From positions 186,001 to 250,000 of the forward strand of contig NZ_SOHL01000013.1 in NCBI RefSeq assembly GCF_004403985.1: 64,000 nucleotides of DNA, read 5' to 3'. Both the position numbers and the translations under genes were made by a program. This DNA comes from Cryobacterium gelidum. GTDB lineage: Bacteria; Actinomycetota; Actinomycetes; Actinomycetales; Microbacteriaceae. The stretch's first letter is position 1. Every line of letters starts with the position of its first letter. The notes under the pieces were generated by a model, which did no database searches, had not been told where the DNA came from, and saw only the letters and a list, made by a program, of their open reading frames with translations. This document shows, in pieces, positions 56,118 through 64,000 of the stretch.

Positions 56118-57128
56118 TCAGTCCCGCCCGGTCACATTCCGCTTGTTCGGCGGCTGGGCTGGAGCCGTGCCAGCACCGGTAAAGACGGTGCCGAGCGGTG
56201 TTCGACTGACGAAATATGCGAGTGCCCACGACACCACCAGAACGACGGGGAATACCAGGACCGCTGGTATGTCGACTGGAAGTTTGCTCAGCAACAAGAT
56301 GAATGCGCTGTGGGTCAGCACGACCGCGAGCCCGACAGTGGCCGCGCTCGTAACGACTCCGGCAACACCTGGCGTGATGGATGCAAACACCCATTGCACC
56401 AGGAGGACGAGACCCGCAGAAATGGCGCTCGCAATCACGACGCTGACCACGGGTGTGCCGAAGTCACTCTGCTTCATGTCTAGTGGCTGCGATACGCCGG
56501 TCACGATGAGGGCTGCCGAGCCGGCCAGGAGTACAACGGACAGCCCGACCCTCGACCTGAGTCGCGGGGCGATACGGCAGAAAAAAATGCCAGCGAGTAT
56601 AAAAATCATTCCTGGGACGGCAACGCCCAGCGAAAAGGGTACAGCGGTCAACAGATCGGGCGCGAGGTAGGCGACAGACAACCCGGCGACAGCCACGGCC
56701 CAGGGTATCCAGTCTGGAAAGCGTTGAAGCGCACGAAGGAACAGGCATGCGGCGAAGAGCGCGGTGACGAACCAGAAGGCGAAAAACGGTGCGCCCATGT
56801 AGGAACCGCCGAGCAACACGTTGACGAATTGTAGAGTCTGCCCATTCGCCCACAGGTATGCACCGTAGACGGCACCAATGGATAAGAGCCACGCGGCGTA
56901 CGGCACGAGCAGGGCGCGTACCCGCTTGGCGAATTCTGCGCCGAGCGACCGTTCATCCGCCCAGAAGTAACCACTTAGAAAAAAGAACACGGGGACGTGC
57001 CAGGTATAAAGGCCCATGCGAGCGATGTCATTGCTACGGTCCGACCAGACGTGTCCAGCCACGATGGCCACAATCCCGAAAACGCGCAGGCCATCGATCC
57101 CGGCCGAGCGCAGTCTTGTGTTGTCCAC
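56118..57128 (-). CDS. Acyltransferase 3 family membrane protein
   Basis: A 336-residue membrane protein with about ten hydrophobic segments. The N-terminal signature is GIDGLRVFGIVAIVAGHVW (catalytic His near residue 22), followed by the conserved YTWHVPVFFFLSGYFW. Such proteins transfer acyl groups to sugars or lipids at the cell surface. I place the start at GTG 57128 (VDNTRLRSAGIDG); the longer frame to 57260 adds Arg-rich, non-membrane sequence. No glycan genes are adjacent, and it lies next to the IS-associated rearranged zone. Confidence 0.85.
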   Translation of the reverse strand: MDNTRLRSAGIDGLRVFGIVAIVAGHVWSDRSNDIARMGLYTWHVPVFFFLSGYFWADERSLGAEFAKRVRALLVPYAAWLLSIGAVYGAYLWANGQTLQFVNVLLGGSYMGAPFFAFWFVTALFAACLFLRALQRFPDWIPWAVAVAGLSVAYLAPDLLTAVPFSLGVAVPGMIFILAGIFFCRIAPRLRSRVGLSVVLLAGSAALIVTGVSQPLDMKQSDFGTPVVSVVIASAISAGLVLLVQWVFASITPGVAGVVTSAATVGLAVVLTHSAFILLLSKLPVDIPAVLVFPVVLVVSWALAYFVSRTPLGTVFTGAGTAPAQPPNKRNVTGRD

Positions 57129-57326
57129 GTGGCGAAGCCTACGACTCCGTGCCTCCGGCTCACCTGAGAAACAACGCCCCCGCCCTATTTTTCGGGCCGT
57201 CTGCCCGGAGAGCAGGAGGGGGGCGCGGGTTTGCGTGGCCCCTCGAGGGGCAGCTCGCACTCGTCACCGATGGGCGGGTCGCCCTCGCGGCGGCTGGTGC
57301 GTTGCTCAGGCTAATCGCAACGTCGA

Positions 57327-57686
57327 TCAGCGAGGCGAGCCACTGAGCAGGCGCTGCCGCGTGAGGTCGAGCCCGAGGGCAACGACGCGCGCCGAAAGGC
57401 CCACGGGCCCTTCGGCGAGCGCCCTCACCTCGAGCGCGTGCTGCAGCACCGACGCACTTCGGACGGGGAGCGCGCGCCAGATGTCAGCAACGGTGTGGCA
57501 CAACGAGATCGAGCCGGTGGCGCTGGTCACCGACCATCCCGCGGCAAGCGGCGCGATGCGGGGTGCGCCAGGCACGCCGGCACACACGGAAGACACCGTT
57601 TGCGCCACCAGAATGCGATTTCTGAGGGTGTGTTCGTTGCCCATCACCGGGTCGGGGTAGACCGTCGTGCCGCATGCTCCGCACAT
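57327..57686 (-). CDS. Small protein with N-terminal zinc-knuckle motif
   Basis: A 119-residue protein opening MCGACGTTVYPDPVMG, a CxxC half-knuckle, then a mostly helical region (VLQHALEVRALAEGPVGLSA). Two further Cys are in VSSVCAGVPG and ISLCHTVAD. I do not recognise the family. It lies 31 bases after the last SDR gene on the same strand and could be a trailing operon member. Confidence 0.65.
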   Translation of the reverse strand: MCGACGTTVYPDPVMGNEHTLRNRILVAQTVSSVCAGVPGAPRIAPLAAGWSVTSATGSISLCHTVADIWRALPVRSASVLQHALEVRALAEGPVGLSARVVALGLDLTRQRLLSGSPR

Positions 57687-57717
57687 TTTTGGTTCCTGAC
57701 TGACCTGACGGCCCGAG

Positions 57718-58437
57718 TTACTGCATCACGTCGCCGGAGTTGGGCCCGAGGGTCTGCCCCACATAGAGGTTTCCTCCCGGCTCACTCGCAAGCAACAGCG
57801 CCGTCGGGGCGACTTCGGCCGCAACGCCGAACCGCCGAAGCGGCAATTCGGCGCGCTTGGCACTCTTCCAATCTTCGGAGATGCCCTGCACGAGCGGGGT
57901 CTCGATCGGGCCGGGAGCAATGCTGTTGACGAGCACGTTGTCGCTGGCAACTTCAAGCGCCAGCGATTTAGTCAGCGCCACGACCCCGGCCTTGGCCGCC
58001 GAATAGTGGCTCAGGCCGGTGCCGCCCTTGATGGCGAGCTGGGAAGCGATATTGATGATGCGGCCCCATTTCTGTTGGCGCATCTCCCCCACCACCTCCC
58101 GGCAGCACAGGAACACCCCGGTGAGGTCGACCGAGAGAGTCTCGTTCCACATGGCGAGTGTCATGTCTTGCAGTGGTGACTCGGTGAGCAGGCCAGCACT
58201 GTTCACCAGAACGTCAATGGTGCCAAGCCGTTGGCGAGCGGTCGCGAAGGCCGCGCGCACGCTGTCTTCCTGCGACACGTCGACGTTGATCGCGTCAACG
58301 TCGGTGCCCGCGCGATCGAGTACGACCACGCGGTCACCGTTTGCGACAAAAGCTTCGGCGATCGCCCGCCCGATTCCACTGCTACCGCCGGTGACGACGA
58401 CTCCGCGGCCGGTGGACGCGCGATGAAGCGGGGTCAT
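57718..58437 (-). CDS. Short-chain dehydrogenase/reductase 1
   Basis: A 239-residue classical SDR. The coenzyme motif is VVVTGGSSGIGRAIAEAF, the NNAG equivalent VLVNSAGLL, the catalytic Ser in INIASQL and YSAAK. The acidic residue after strand 2 (VVLDRAG) suggests NAD preference. It is the last dehydrogenase of the LacI-regulated operon, 13 bases after the second SDR. Confidence 0.92.
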   Translation of the reverse strand: MTPLHRASTGRGVVVTGGSSGIGRAIAEAFVANGDRVVVLDRAGTDVDAINVDVSQEDSVRAAFATARQRLGTIDVLVNSAGLLTESPLQDMTLAMWNETLSVDLTGVFLCCREVVGEMRQQKWGRIINIASQLAIKGGTGLSHYSAAKAGVVALTKSLALEVASDNVLVNSIAPGPIETPLVQGISEDWKSAKRAELPLRRFGVAAEVAPTALLLASEPGGNLYVGQTLGPNSGDVMQ

Positions 58438-58450
58438 TTCTGTTCCATAT

Positions 58451-59215
58451 CTATGCGCGCATTTTCACGGTGAGTCCGCCGTCAACGATGAGGGACTGCC
58501 CGGTGACGTACCCGGCCTGCGAAGAAGTGAGAAACGCGATAACACTGGCCACTTCTGCCGGCGTACCCACCCGACCCCAGGGGATGTCCTTGCCGGCTCG
58601 GGCGAGGCCGTCCGGTCCCAGCGAATTGACCGGGTCGAGTGACTGCGGAGTTTCGATGAGACCGGGAATGACCGCATTGGCCCGAATGCCCTGCGGCCCC
58701 AGTTCAACAGCCACACTGCGAATCAGACCGAGCACGCCGGCTTTCGCCGCCGCGTAGTGGGCATGACCCTCCCACCCGTAGACCGCGCCGGCGATCGAGG
58801 ACACCGCCACCATGGCGCCGCCCTCGGTCATGCGTTCCGCTCCGGCACGCAGTGTGCGCAGGACACCAGTCAGGTCAACATCGAGCATGTCGGTCCACCG
58901 GGCATCCGTCATGTCGGCGAGGGATGAATGACGCAAAATGCCCGCGTTGGCGACGGCGTAGTCGAGGCGGCCGTACTCGTCGACCGCTCGTTGGGCGAAA
59001 GCGTCAACGGATGCCGTGCTGCGCACGTCAACTTCGTGCACGACGGCTTCGCCACCGGCGGCGCGCACCAGCCGCAGTGTTTCCTGCGGGTCGTGCGGGT
59101 CACCCGGAAAAGTGCCGATGATGCTGCGCACCCCCTCGCCGGCATAGTGCACGGCGAGGGCCCGACCGATGCCGCTAGCGGCTCCGGTGATGATGGCGAC
59201 GTGGGATTTAGGCAC
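58451..59215 (-). CDS. Short-chain dehydrogenase/reductase 2
   Basis: A 254-residue classical SDR. The motif is [20 protein letters not shown], then YAVANAGIL in place of NNAG, catalytic Ser in [12 protein letters not shown] and YAAAK. FabG-like C-terminus ([17 protein letters not shown]). Its start overlaps the MFS gene stop by eight bases. Probably oxidises an alcohol intermediate or reduces a ketone in the same catabolic route. Confidence 0.92.
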   Translation of the reverse strand: MPKSHVAIITGAASGIGRALAVHYAGEGVRSIIGTFPGDPHDPQETLRLVRAAGGEAVVHEVDVRSTASVDAFAQRAVDEYGRLDYAVANAGILRHSSLADMTDARWTDMLDVDLTGVLRTLRAGAERMTEGGAMVAVSSIAGAVYGWEGHAHYAAAKAGVLGLIRSVAVELGPQGIRANAVIPGLIETPQSLDPVNSLGPDGLARAGKDIPWGRVGTPAEVASVIAFLTSSQAGYVTGQSLIVDGGLTVKMRA

Positions 59216-60614
59216 GCTGGGCTTTCAGCTCGTTTTCCGGTGCGACAGCGAGGGGAGCTTCGGCCATGGGCTTAGCGGCGAACATGAGCACACCCGAGAT
59301 GAGGGTGCCGAGGGCGCCAACCCAGAGCGCGGCGGTCCCCGTGTTGGATCCGGCGGCGACGGCGGTGAACAGCGCGCCGCCAAGGACGATGCCGGGCTGG
59401 CTCATCGCGCCGATGAACGCGGTGCCGGTGGCGCGGCAGCTCACCGGGTAGCACTCGGCCATGAAGTACTGGATAGCTGCGTACGGGCCCACCAGAAAGA
59501 ACAGGCCAGCGCCGAAGCTCGCCACGATGGTCACGGGACTGTTCGCGAGGGGACTCAACATGATGGTGAAGGCGACCGACGCGAGGATCCAGCCGCTGAT
59601 GATGGTGCGCTTGCGGCCGATCTTGTCGCCGAGCCACCCGTGGAACACGTAGCCGAAGTAAGCCAGGGCGTTGATGATGATGAGCATCCAGAAGGCATCG
59701 GAGAGTTCGACGCCCTTGGCGTTCTTAAGAACGGAGCTTCCCAGAATGCTGAAGATCATGATGCCAAAGAAGTTGAAGATCCAGGCGAGCGAGAACACGA
59801 TCGTGTTGCGGCGCAGCTTCGGCTCCCAGATGAGTTTGAGTGGTGCGGTCGAGGAGTGCTCGACGCCGTACGACCCGGCGAGCAGGTGGGCTTCTTCGGT
59901 GCGCCCAGCCTTGTCGAGGCGGGTGAGTTCACTGTGCAGCTCGAACTGGGGAGTTTCTTTGAGCTTGCGTGCGATGGCCCAGACGATGAGGGCGGCGGGG
60001 ATGGTGGCCATCAGATAGAGGGCACGCCAGCCGAAGGTCGGGAGAAAGGCCAAGGCGAGCGCACTGGCGAGCAGAAAGCCGAGCGGCCAGCCGCCCTGAA
60101 TGAAGGAGTAGCTCAGGCCCGGGCGCTTGCGCTTCTTCTCGTCTTCGGTGACCTGGTAGACCTCGTTCATGTAGGTCGCGTTGACGGCCTGCTCGGAGAA
60201 CCCGAGACCGCCAAAGGAACGCACGATCACGAGCAGGCCACTGCTGAGGAAGGCCATTCCGGTGGGGATGATGGCCGTGAGGCCGGAGACGATGGCTGTG
60301 CCACCGACGGTGACCATCATGCCCTTGCGTCGTCCGAGGCGGTCGATGACCGGGCCGACGCCGAAGCAGACGATCGCGGTGCCCACGGCGATCCAGGTGT
60401 TGATCGCGTAGGCTTCCGGCGCGGTCCAGCCAAAGGATTCCTGCATGGCGGGAAGGAGCGTGCCGAACAGTCCGTAGTCAAAGACGGCAACGGTCCAGGC
60501 CAGCAGTGCCAGAATCGTGGCGGTGCGGGTCTGCTTCACGGTGAAGGCGGGAAAGCGACGTTTCTCGTTGACGGTCGCCGCCGTGAGATCGAGGGTGGAA
60601 GATTTCAGTTTCAT
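59208..60614 (-). CDS. MFS transporter
   Basis: A 468-residue permease with twelve predicted helices. Motif A-type loops are [10 protein letters not shown] (about residue 105) and [11 protein letters not shown] in the second half. The organisation resembles sugar/organic-acid porters of the sialic or aromatic acid kind, with a charged central loop. Likely imports the operon substrate. Start is the ATG at 60614, overlapping the deacetylase stop as ATGA, with GAAAGG upstream. The frame extends to 60827, but that part covers the upstream gene. Confidence 0.9.
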   Translation of the reverse strand: MKLKSSTLDLTAATVNEKRRFPAFTVKQTRTATILALLAWTVAVFDYGLFGTLLPAMQESFGWTAPEAYAINTWIAVGTAIVCFGVGPVIDRLGRRKGMMVTVGGTAIVSGLTAIIPTGMAFLSSGLLVIVRSFGGLGFSEQAVNATYMNEVYQVTEDEKKRKRPGLSYSFIQGGWPLGFLLASALALAFLPTFGWRALYLMATIPAALIVWAIARKLKETPQFELHSELTRLDKAGRTEEAHLLAGSYGVEHSSTAPLKLIWEPKLRRNTIVFSLAWIFNFFGIMIFSILGSSVLKNAKGVELSDAFWMLIIINALAYFGYVFHGWLGDKIGRKRTIISGWILASVAFTIMLSPLANSPVTIVASFGAGLFFLVGPYAAIQYFMAECYPVSCRATGTAFIGAMSQPGIVLGGALFTAVAAGSNTGTAALWVGALGTLISGVLMFAAKPMAEAPLAVAPENELKAQRA

Positions 60615-61501
60615 GCGGAGAGAACCTTTCGGGGGGAACGGGCGAGGAACGAATCTGCAATCTGGTCGAAGGTGTTCCAGCTGACGCCTTCGTGGGAGTT
60701 GAAATGCTCGATGAGGCGCTCGAGCATGAGGAGCACTTGCGGGCGTCCGGAGACGTCGGGGTGGATCGTCATCGTGAAGACGGCCTGATCCATTTCGCGG
60801 TAGACCCAGTCGAACTGGTCTTTCCACATCTGCTCGATATCGCGCGGATTCACGAAACCGTGCGAGTTCGGGGCGGCCTTGATGAACATCATCGGCGGCA
60901 GGTCATCGAGGTACCAGTTGGCGGGAATCTCGACCAGGTCGGTCTCGATGCCGCGCACGAGCGGCTCCATCCAGGTCTGGGCGTTCTGGGCGTAGTCGAT
61001 CTTTTTCCAGCTGTCACCGACACGCACGTAGTACGGCTCGAAGTCATTGTGCATGAGCGAGTGGTCGTACTTGATGCCGCGTTCGAGCAGAATTTCGTTC
61101 GTCACCGACGAGAATTCCCACCACGGGGCGACATACCCGGTGGGACGGCGTCCGGAGACGTTTTCGATCAGTTCGATGGATCGGTCCAGGATCGTGGTCT
61201 CCTGTTCGCGGGTCATCGCGATCGGGTTCTCGTGGGAGTAGCCGTGCACGCCCATCTCGTGGCCCGCGGCAACGATCATGCGGGTGAGCTCGGGAAAGGT
61301 CTCGATGGAGTGCCCTGGAACGAACCAGGTGGCGGGCAAGTCGTACTTGTCGAACAGGCGGATAAGACGCGGCCCACCGACCTCGCCGCTGAACATGCCG
61401 CGGGAGATGTCGCACGGGGAATCTTCGCCGCCGTAGGAACCGAGCATGCCGGCGACAGCGTCGACGTCTACTCCAAATGCAATCTGGATATCTTTTTTCA
61501 T
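60611..61501 (-). CDS. Polysaccharide-deacetylase-like hydrolase (PuuE/cyclic-imidase type)
   Basis: A 296-residue NodB-fold enzyme with [20 protein letters not shown] at the N-terminus, the metal His pair in [13 protein letters not shown], and [10 protein letters not shown] and [15 protein letters not shown] later. It closely follows the HpPgdA/PuuE-type group, which includes an allantoinase and a Pseudomonas cyclic imidase of nearly the same length. No signal peptide, so it acts in the cytoplasm, against a role on cell-wall glycan. Start is the ATG at 61501 with GAAAGG. Second gene of the operon. Confidence 0.88.
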   Translation of the reverse strand: MKKDIQIAFGVDVDAVAGMLGSYGGEDSPCDISRGMFSGEVGGPRLIRLFDKYDLPATWFVPGHSIETFPELTRMIVAAGHEMGVHGYSHENPIAMTREQETTILDRSIELIENVSGRRPTGYVAPWWEFSSVTNEILLERGIKYDHSLMHNDFEPYYVRVGDSWKKIDYAQNAQTWMEPLVRGIETDLVEIPANWYLDDLPPMMFIKAAPNSHGFVNPRDIEQMWKDQFDWVYREMDQAVFTMTIHPDVSGRPQVLLMLERLIEHFNSHEGVSWNTFDQIADSFLARSPRKVLSA

Positions 61502-61520
61502 ATCTGTGCCTTTCGTTGCA

Positions 61521-62564
61521 CTAACAAATTTGGGCCGGCTCGGTGATGGCTGCCCCGTACAGGGCGAAGGCGTCGGCGATCTCGTCATGGTTGCGATCGA
61601 GCTGCAGCAGAAGGCTGAGCAGAATCAGCGATTGCGAGGGCCGCAGCAGACCAGTGGGGATGGCGCCGGCCGCGACGAGGTCTCGTCCTCCGCCGGCGCC
61701 GTAGACCGGGATGACCGGGCCGGCACTCACCCGGGTGCTCGTCACCACGACGGTGCCGGCCGCGGCGGCCGCGGTGACGGCGGCGCACAGGGCGGGGTTG
61801 CCGTTGCCGCTTCCCGTCGCTTGCAACACGATTCCGCTGGCCCCGGCAGCCACGGATGCCTGCAGCAAGATTCCGTCCGCCCCCGGATAGGCAGACACCA
61901 CGTCGACACGCCTGGCCTGGCGGGGCGGGAGGGGCGGAAGCGGGAGCGGGAGCGGGGGCATCCGCTGGTTATGGCGGGTGATGACGACGTCACCGGTGGC
62001 GGTCAGGAAACCGGCCGAGCCAAAGTCGGGGTTGGTGAAGGCATGGAGCGCGAAGGTCTGTGCTTTGCGCACGCCGCGGGCGGGGAATATCTCGCCGGCG
62101 AAAACGATCAACACGCCGAGGCCTGCTGCCGCAGGTGATCCAGCGACCGCGATGGCATCGGCGAGGTTGCCGGGACCGTCGGGGTCGGCGGCATCGGCGG
62201 ATTTCTGCGCCCCGGTGAAGACCACCGGACTCACGTGGTCGTGGGTGAGGTCGGCCAGGTAGGCGGTCTCTTCCATGGTGTCAGTGCCGTGCGTGACGAC
62301 GACCCCCCGCACTGAGGGGTCGGCGAGGGCAATCTTGATCTGCGCGCAGATCGCGATCATGTCGACGAGAGTGAGCAGGTAGGACCCCTCACAGGCGACG
62401 TCGACGACCCGCACAGGGTAGGCCGGGGCTGTGGCCAGACCGCCGAGAACCTGTGCACCGGCGTCGGCGGCAACCGCGGCACCGCCTTCCGCAGGGCGGG
62501 CGCGCGACGAGATTGTTCCACCGGTCGCCAGCAACACCACGTGGGTGCCGGCACGATCTGTCAT
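61521..62564 (-). CDS. Asparaginase-family amidohydrolase
   Basis: A 347-residue asparaginase with both catalytic Thr motifs: [12 protein letters not shown] (residues 7-18) and [16 protein letters not shown] (about 88-103). A Pro/Leu-rich insert ([17 protein letters not shown]) sits near residue 200, on the surface if modelled. It hydrolyses asparagine or a related half-amide. First gene of the operon: ATG at 62564 with GGAGA upstream. Operator 1 ends 21 bases before the start codon. Confidence 0.9.
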   Translation of the reverse strand: MTDRAGTHVVLLATGGTISSRARPAEGGAAVAADAGAQVLGGLATAPAYPVRVVDVACEGSYLLTLVDMIAICAQIKIALADPSVRGVVVTHGTDTMEETAYLADLTHDHVSPVVFTGAQKSADAADPDGPGNLADAIAVAGSPAAAGLGVLIVFAGEIFPARGVRKAQTFALHAFTNPDFGSAGFLTATGDVVITRHNQRMPPLPLPLPPLPPRQARRVDVVSAYPGADGILLQASVAAGASGIVLQATGSGNGNPALCAAVTAAAAAGTVVVTSTRVSAGPVIPVYGAGGGRDLVAAGAIPTGLLRPSQSLILLSLLLQLDRNHDEIADAFALYGAAITEPAQIC

Positions 62565-62584
62565 TATTTTCTCCGGGGGTCGGT

Positions 62585-62600
62585 ACCCAAACGATTGGGT
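62585..62600. promoter_or_regulatory. LacI-type operator 1 (ACCCAAACGATTGGGT)
   Basis: A 16-base near-palindrome with central CG and conserved ACCCAA/TTGGGT arms, the LacI-family layout. It is the exact reverse complement of operator 2. It lies between the asparaginase start and its promoter, where a bound repressor could block transcription. A degraded third copy (ACCCAATGTTTCGG) lies at 62620-62633. Confidence 0.85.
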
Positions 62601-62671
62601 TTCTTGATGCAAGAGTGGTACCCAATGTTTCGGCCGACTGCACGCGTCATTGCGGGTACGTAACGTTCACT

Positions 62672-62687
62672 ACCCAATCGTTTGGGT
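62672..62687. promoter_or_regulatory. LacI-type operator 2 (ACCCAATCGTTTGGGT)
   Basis: The exact reverse complement of operator 1, 87 bases away centre to centre. It overlaps the probable -35 region of the lacI promoter, which implies autoregulation, and looping with operator 1 is possible. Confidence 0.85.
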
Positions 62688-62711
62688 AGTGAGGTCGTCA
62701 AACTATAGAAT
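62682..62711 (+). promoter_or_regulatory. Probable lacI promoter
   Basis: -10 TATAGAAT lies at 62704-62711. TTGGGT at 62682 is a plausible -35 and belongs to operator 2. The leader to the ATG is about 65 bases. Confidence 0.5.
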
Positions 62712-62777
62712 GAGATCGACAGGCAAGTCAAGCTTCGTGTCCGGCTTTCTCGGATCACGGAAACTGGAGACAGCGAC

Positions 62778-63815
62778 ATGACAGGCATCAGACCGGGGTC
62801 CGTCACCCTCAAAGATCTGGCCGCCGAACTCGGCCTGCACCCGTCGACCGTGTCACGGATCCTGCACGGGAAAGCTGAAACAGCACGCGGCGCCGCCGCG
62901 CCGGTCACGGCCCAACGTGTGCGTGACCTCGCCAAGAAGGTGGGCTACTCCCCCGACCCCCAGGCCACGAGCCTGCGCACCCGGCGCACGCATCTTCTCG
63001 GAGTTATCGTTCCGCGTCTTTCCGACCTCGTGCTTGCGGTTATGTACGAAGGGATCGACGAGGCAGCCGACGACGCCAACTACTCCACATTCGTCATGAC
63101 CTCTCGTGACGATACATCGATACAGCGGCGCAAGATGGAAATCATGCTGTCTCGGCGGGTAGACGGCCTCATCATCGGTGACGCGCACCTTGACGGCAAT
63201 ATTCTTGACGAGCTCACCGAACGCAAGGTGCCGTTCGTGCTCATGAACCGCGCCATTGCCGGTTTTGCATCAGCCACCTGCGATGACACCCTTGGCGGAG
63301 CTCTGGTGGCGCAGCACCTATGGGACCAGGGCCACCGCGATGTTTCCATCATCGCCGGTGAACCCTATGCCAGTACCGCAGTCGATCGTACCCAGGGCTT
63401 CGTCTCCCGGTTTCGCACGCTTGGCGGAACGATCCCCGAAAGCGCCATCGTGTGGTCGCGCTTCGACACAACGGGCGGGCACACCGCAGCGGATAGCATT
63501 CTGCGAGACACACATCGTCGCCCCAGTGCGATCTTCGCGGTCAACGACTTCGCGGCCATCGGCGCCATGGGCGCGGCAAATTCTCACGGATTGCACGTGG
63601 GCAGCGATCTGGCAATTGTCGGATTCAATGACACGTCGCTGGCCGCGCAACTGCCCATCGCGCTGTCGTCGGTGCGATCGCCGATGCTCGACATCGGCCG
63701 GGTCGCCGTGAAGTTGCTCCTCGACGTACTGAACGAAGACGCCGTGGAGTCGGTTAAACTCCTTCCTGTTTTGTGCGTGCGAGACAGCAGTGATTTCACG
63801 TGGGCGGCGCGGTAA
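62778..63815 (+). CDS. LacI-family transcriptional regulator
   Basis: A 345-residue regulator. The N-terminal helix-turn-helix is VTLKDLAAELGLHPSTVSRI with a hinge-helix region to about residue 70. The periplasmic-binding-protein-like effector domain follows (LLGVIVPRLSDLVLAVMYEG, VDGLIIGDAHLDG, AIFAVNDFAAIGAMGAA). Divergent from the asparaginase operon; the two perfect operators between them are its likely sites. The ligand is probably the operon substrate or an intermediate. Confidence 0.95.
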   Translation: MTGIRPGSVTLKDLAAELGLHPSTVSRILHGKAETARGAAAPVTAQRVRDLAKKVGYSPDPQATSLRTRRTHLLGVIVPRLSDLVLAVMYEGIDEAADDANYSTFVMTSRDDTSIQRRKMEIMLSRRVDGLIIGDAHLDGNILDELTERKVPFVLMNRAIAGFASATCDDTLGGALVAQHLWDQGHRDVSIIAGEPYASTAVDRTQGFVSRFRTLGGTIPESAIVWSRFDTTGGHTAADSILRDTHRRPSAIFAVNDFAAIGAMGAANSHGLHVGSDLAIVGFNDTSLAAQLPIALSSVRSPMLDIGRVAVKLLLDVLNEDAVESVKLLPVLCVRDSSDFTWAAR

Positions 63816-63886
63816 GAGGCGGTTACTGCCCGAAACGGTGAGGGTGACCAGACAGGTGTATCCGGGCGGGGCTGGGTCAGGGAACT

Positions 63887-63912
63887 GTGGGGGGCCAGAT
63901 GCCGTCGCATCC
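63887..63912 (+). repeat. 26-bp exact repeat, copy 2
   Basis: Identical to 19952-19977. Here the minus-strand frame gives only MCAVFADGCDGIWPPTVP and stop, so it looks like a fragment of a zinc-ribbon-type gene end rather than a full copy. Confidence 0.85.
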
Positions 63913-63932
63913 GTCGGCGAAAACGGCGCACA

Positions 63933-64000
63933 TTAGTGCCCCCGCAGGGCGGGGGCCAGGGCAGCCGCGCAGGTGTACACGGCCGCCGACTGCCGGTAAG
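63933..64000 (-). CDS. C-terminal end of a gene running off the window
   Basis: A minus-strand frame reads YRQSAAVYTCAAALAPALRG, then His and a TAA at 63935-63933. A perfect 8-bp hairpin (GCCCCCGC/GCGGGGGC) lies within this tail. Too short to identify; the open frame and codon use make it a modest candidate. Confidence 0.3.
   Translation of the reverse strand, partial: YRQSAAVYTCAAALAPALRGH

Noticed and set aside
55873-56394. Open frame containing LVGWLVGW repeats
   Set aside because: Produced by the CAAC microsatellite and antisense of the acyltransferase region; no family features.

Overview
The window is about 64 kb of high-GC DNA (roughly 65% G+C by eye). Gene content points to an actinobacterium, most likely Microbacteriaceae. 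Indicators are mycothiol synthesis (mshD next to a glnR-type regulator), CarD next to a fused ispDF, SenX3-RegX3, ppk1-mutT1, an Rv2578c-type radical SAM protein, a small protein family I associate with Microbacteriaceae (20683-20991), and the SRP RNA and tRNA-Ser(GGA) genes lying close together. Most of the window is ordinary chromosomal core. Accessory DNA is concentrated at about 49-56 kb and 56-63 kb.

Layout. 0-17.6 kb: ispDF, carD and an LpqE-like lipoprotein, then a phosphate block made of regX3-senX3, phoU, ppk1-mutT1 and pstSCAB, with PHO-box-like repeats upstream of pstS and between senX3 and phoU. gpmA, a YgfZ-type protein, a nitrobindin-like protein, glnR and mshD lie between them. 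17.6-30 kb: amidohydrolase, P-loop kinase, zinc-ribbon protein, thymidine kinase in one operon with two membrane sensor proteins, radical SAM protein, topoisomerase IB, small envelope proteins and mqo. 30-37 kb: a dense signalling block of response regulator, HPt-like protein without its histidine, degenerate GGDEF protein, PAS histidine kinase and a full GGDEF-EAL protein. 37-49 kb: asd, lysC, recR, dnaX and a phosphoketolase route (xfp-pta-ackA).

49-56 kb is rearranged. An epimerase gene is preceded by a 54-residue aldo/keto reductase stump. The SRP RNA gene and tRNA-Ser follow, with two exact 70-bp tandem copies carrying the tRNA 3' end. Next come a DinB protein, a three-gene hydrolase/lipoprotein/small-helical-protein module, a modC 3' remnant, an IS110-family element with three frameshifts, and a tetranucleotide microsatellite. 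57.7-63.8 kb holds a divergent LacI-regulated catabolic operon: asparaginase-like amidohydrolase, PuuE/cyclic-imidase-type deacetylase, MFS transporter and two SDR dehydrogenases. Two perfect 16-bp operators sit in its divergent promoter. I read it as a possible cyclic-imide or related amide degradation pathway.

Across the whole window the word A(A/G)CGGATGCC is strikingly frequent on both strands and is not explained by any annotated feature. All assignments are from reading the sequence; no database search was run.
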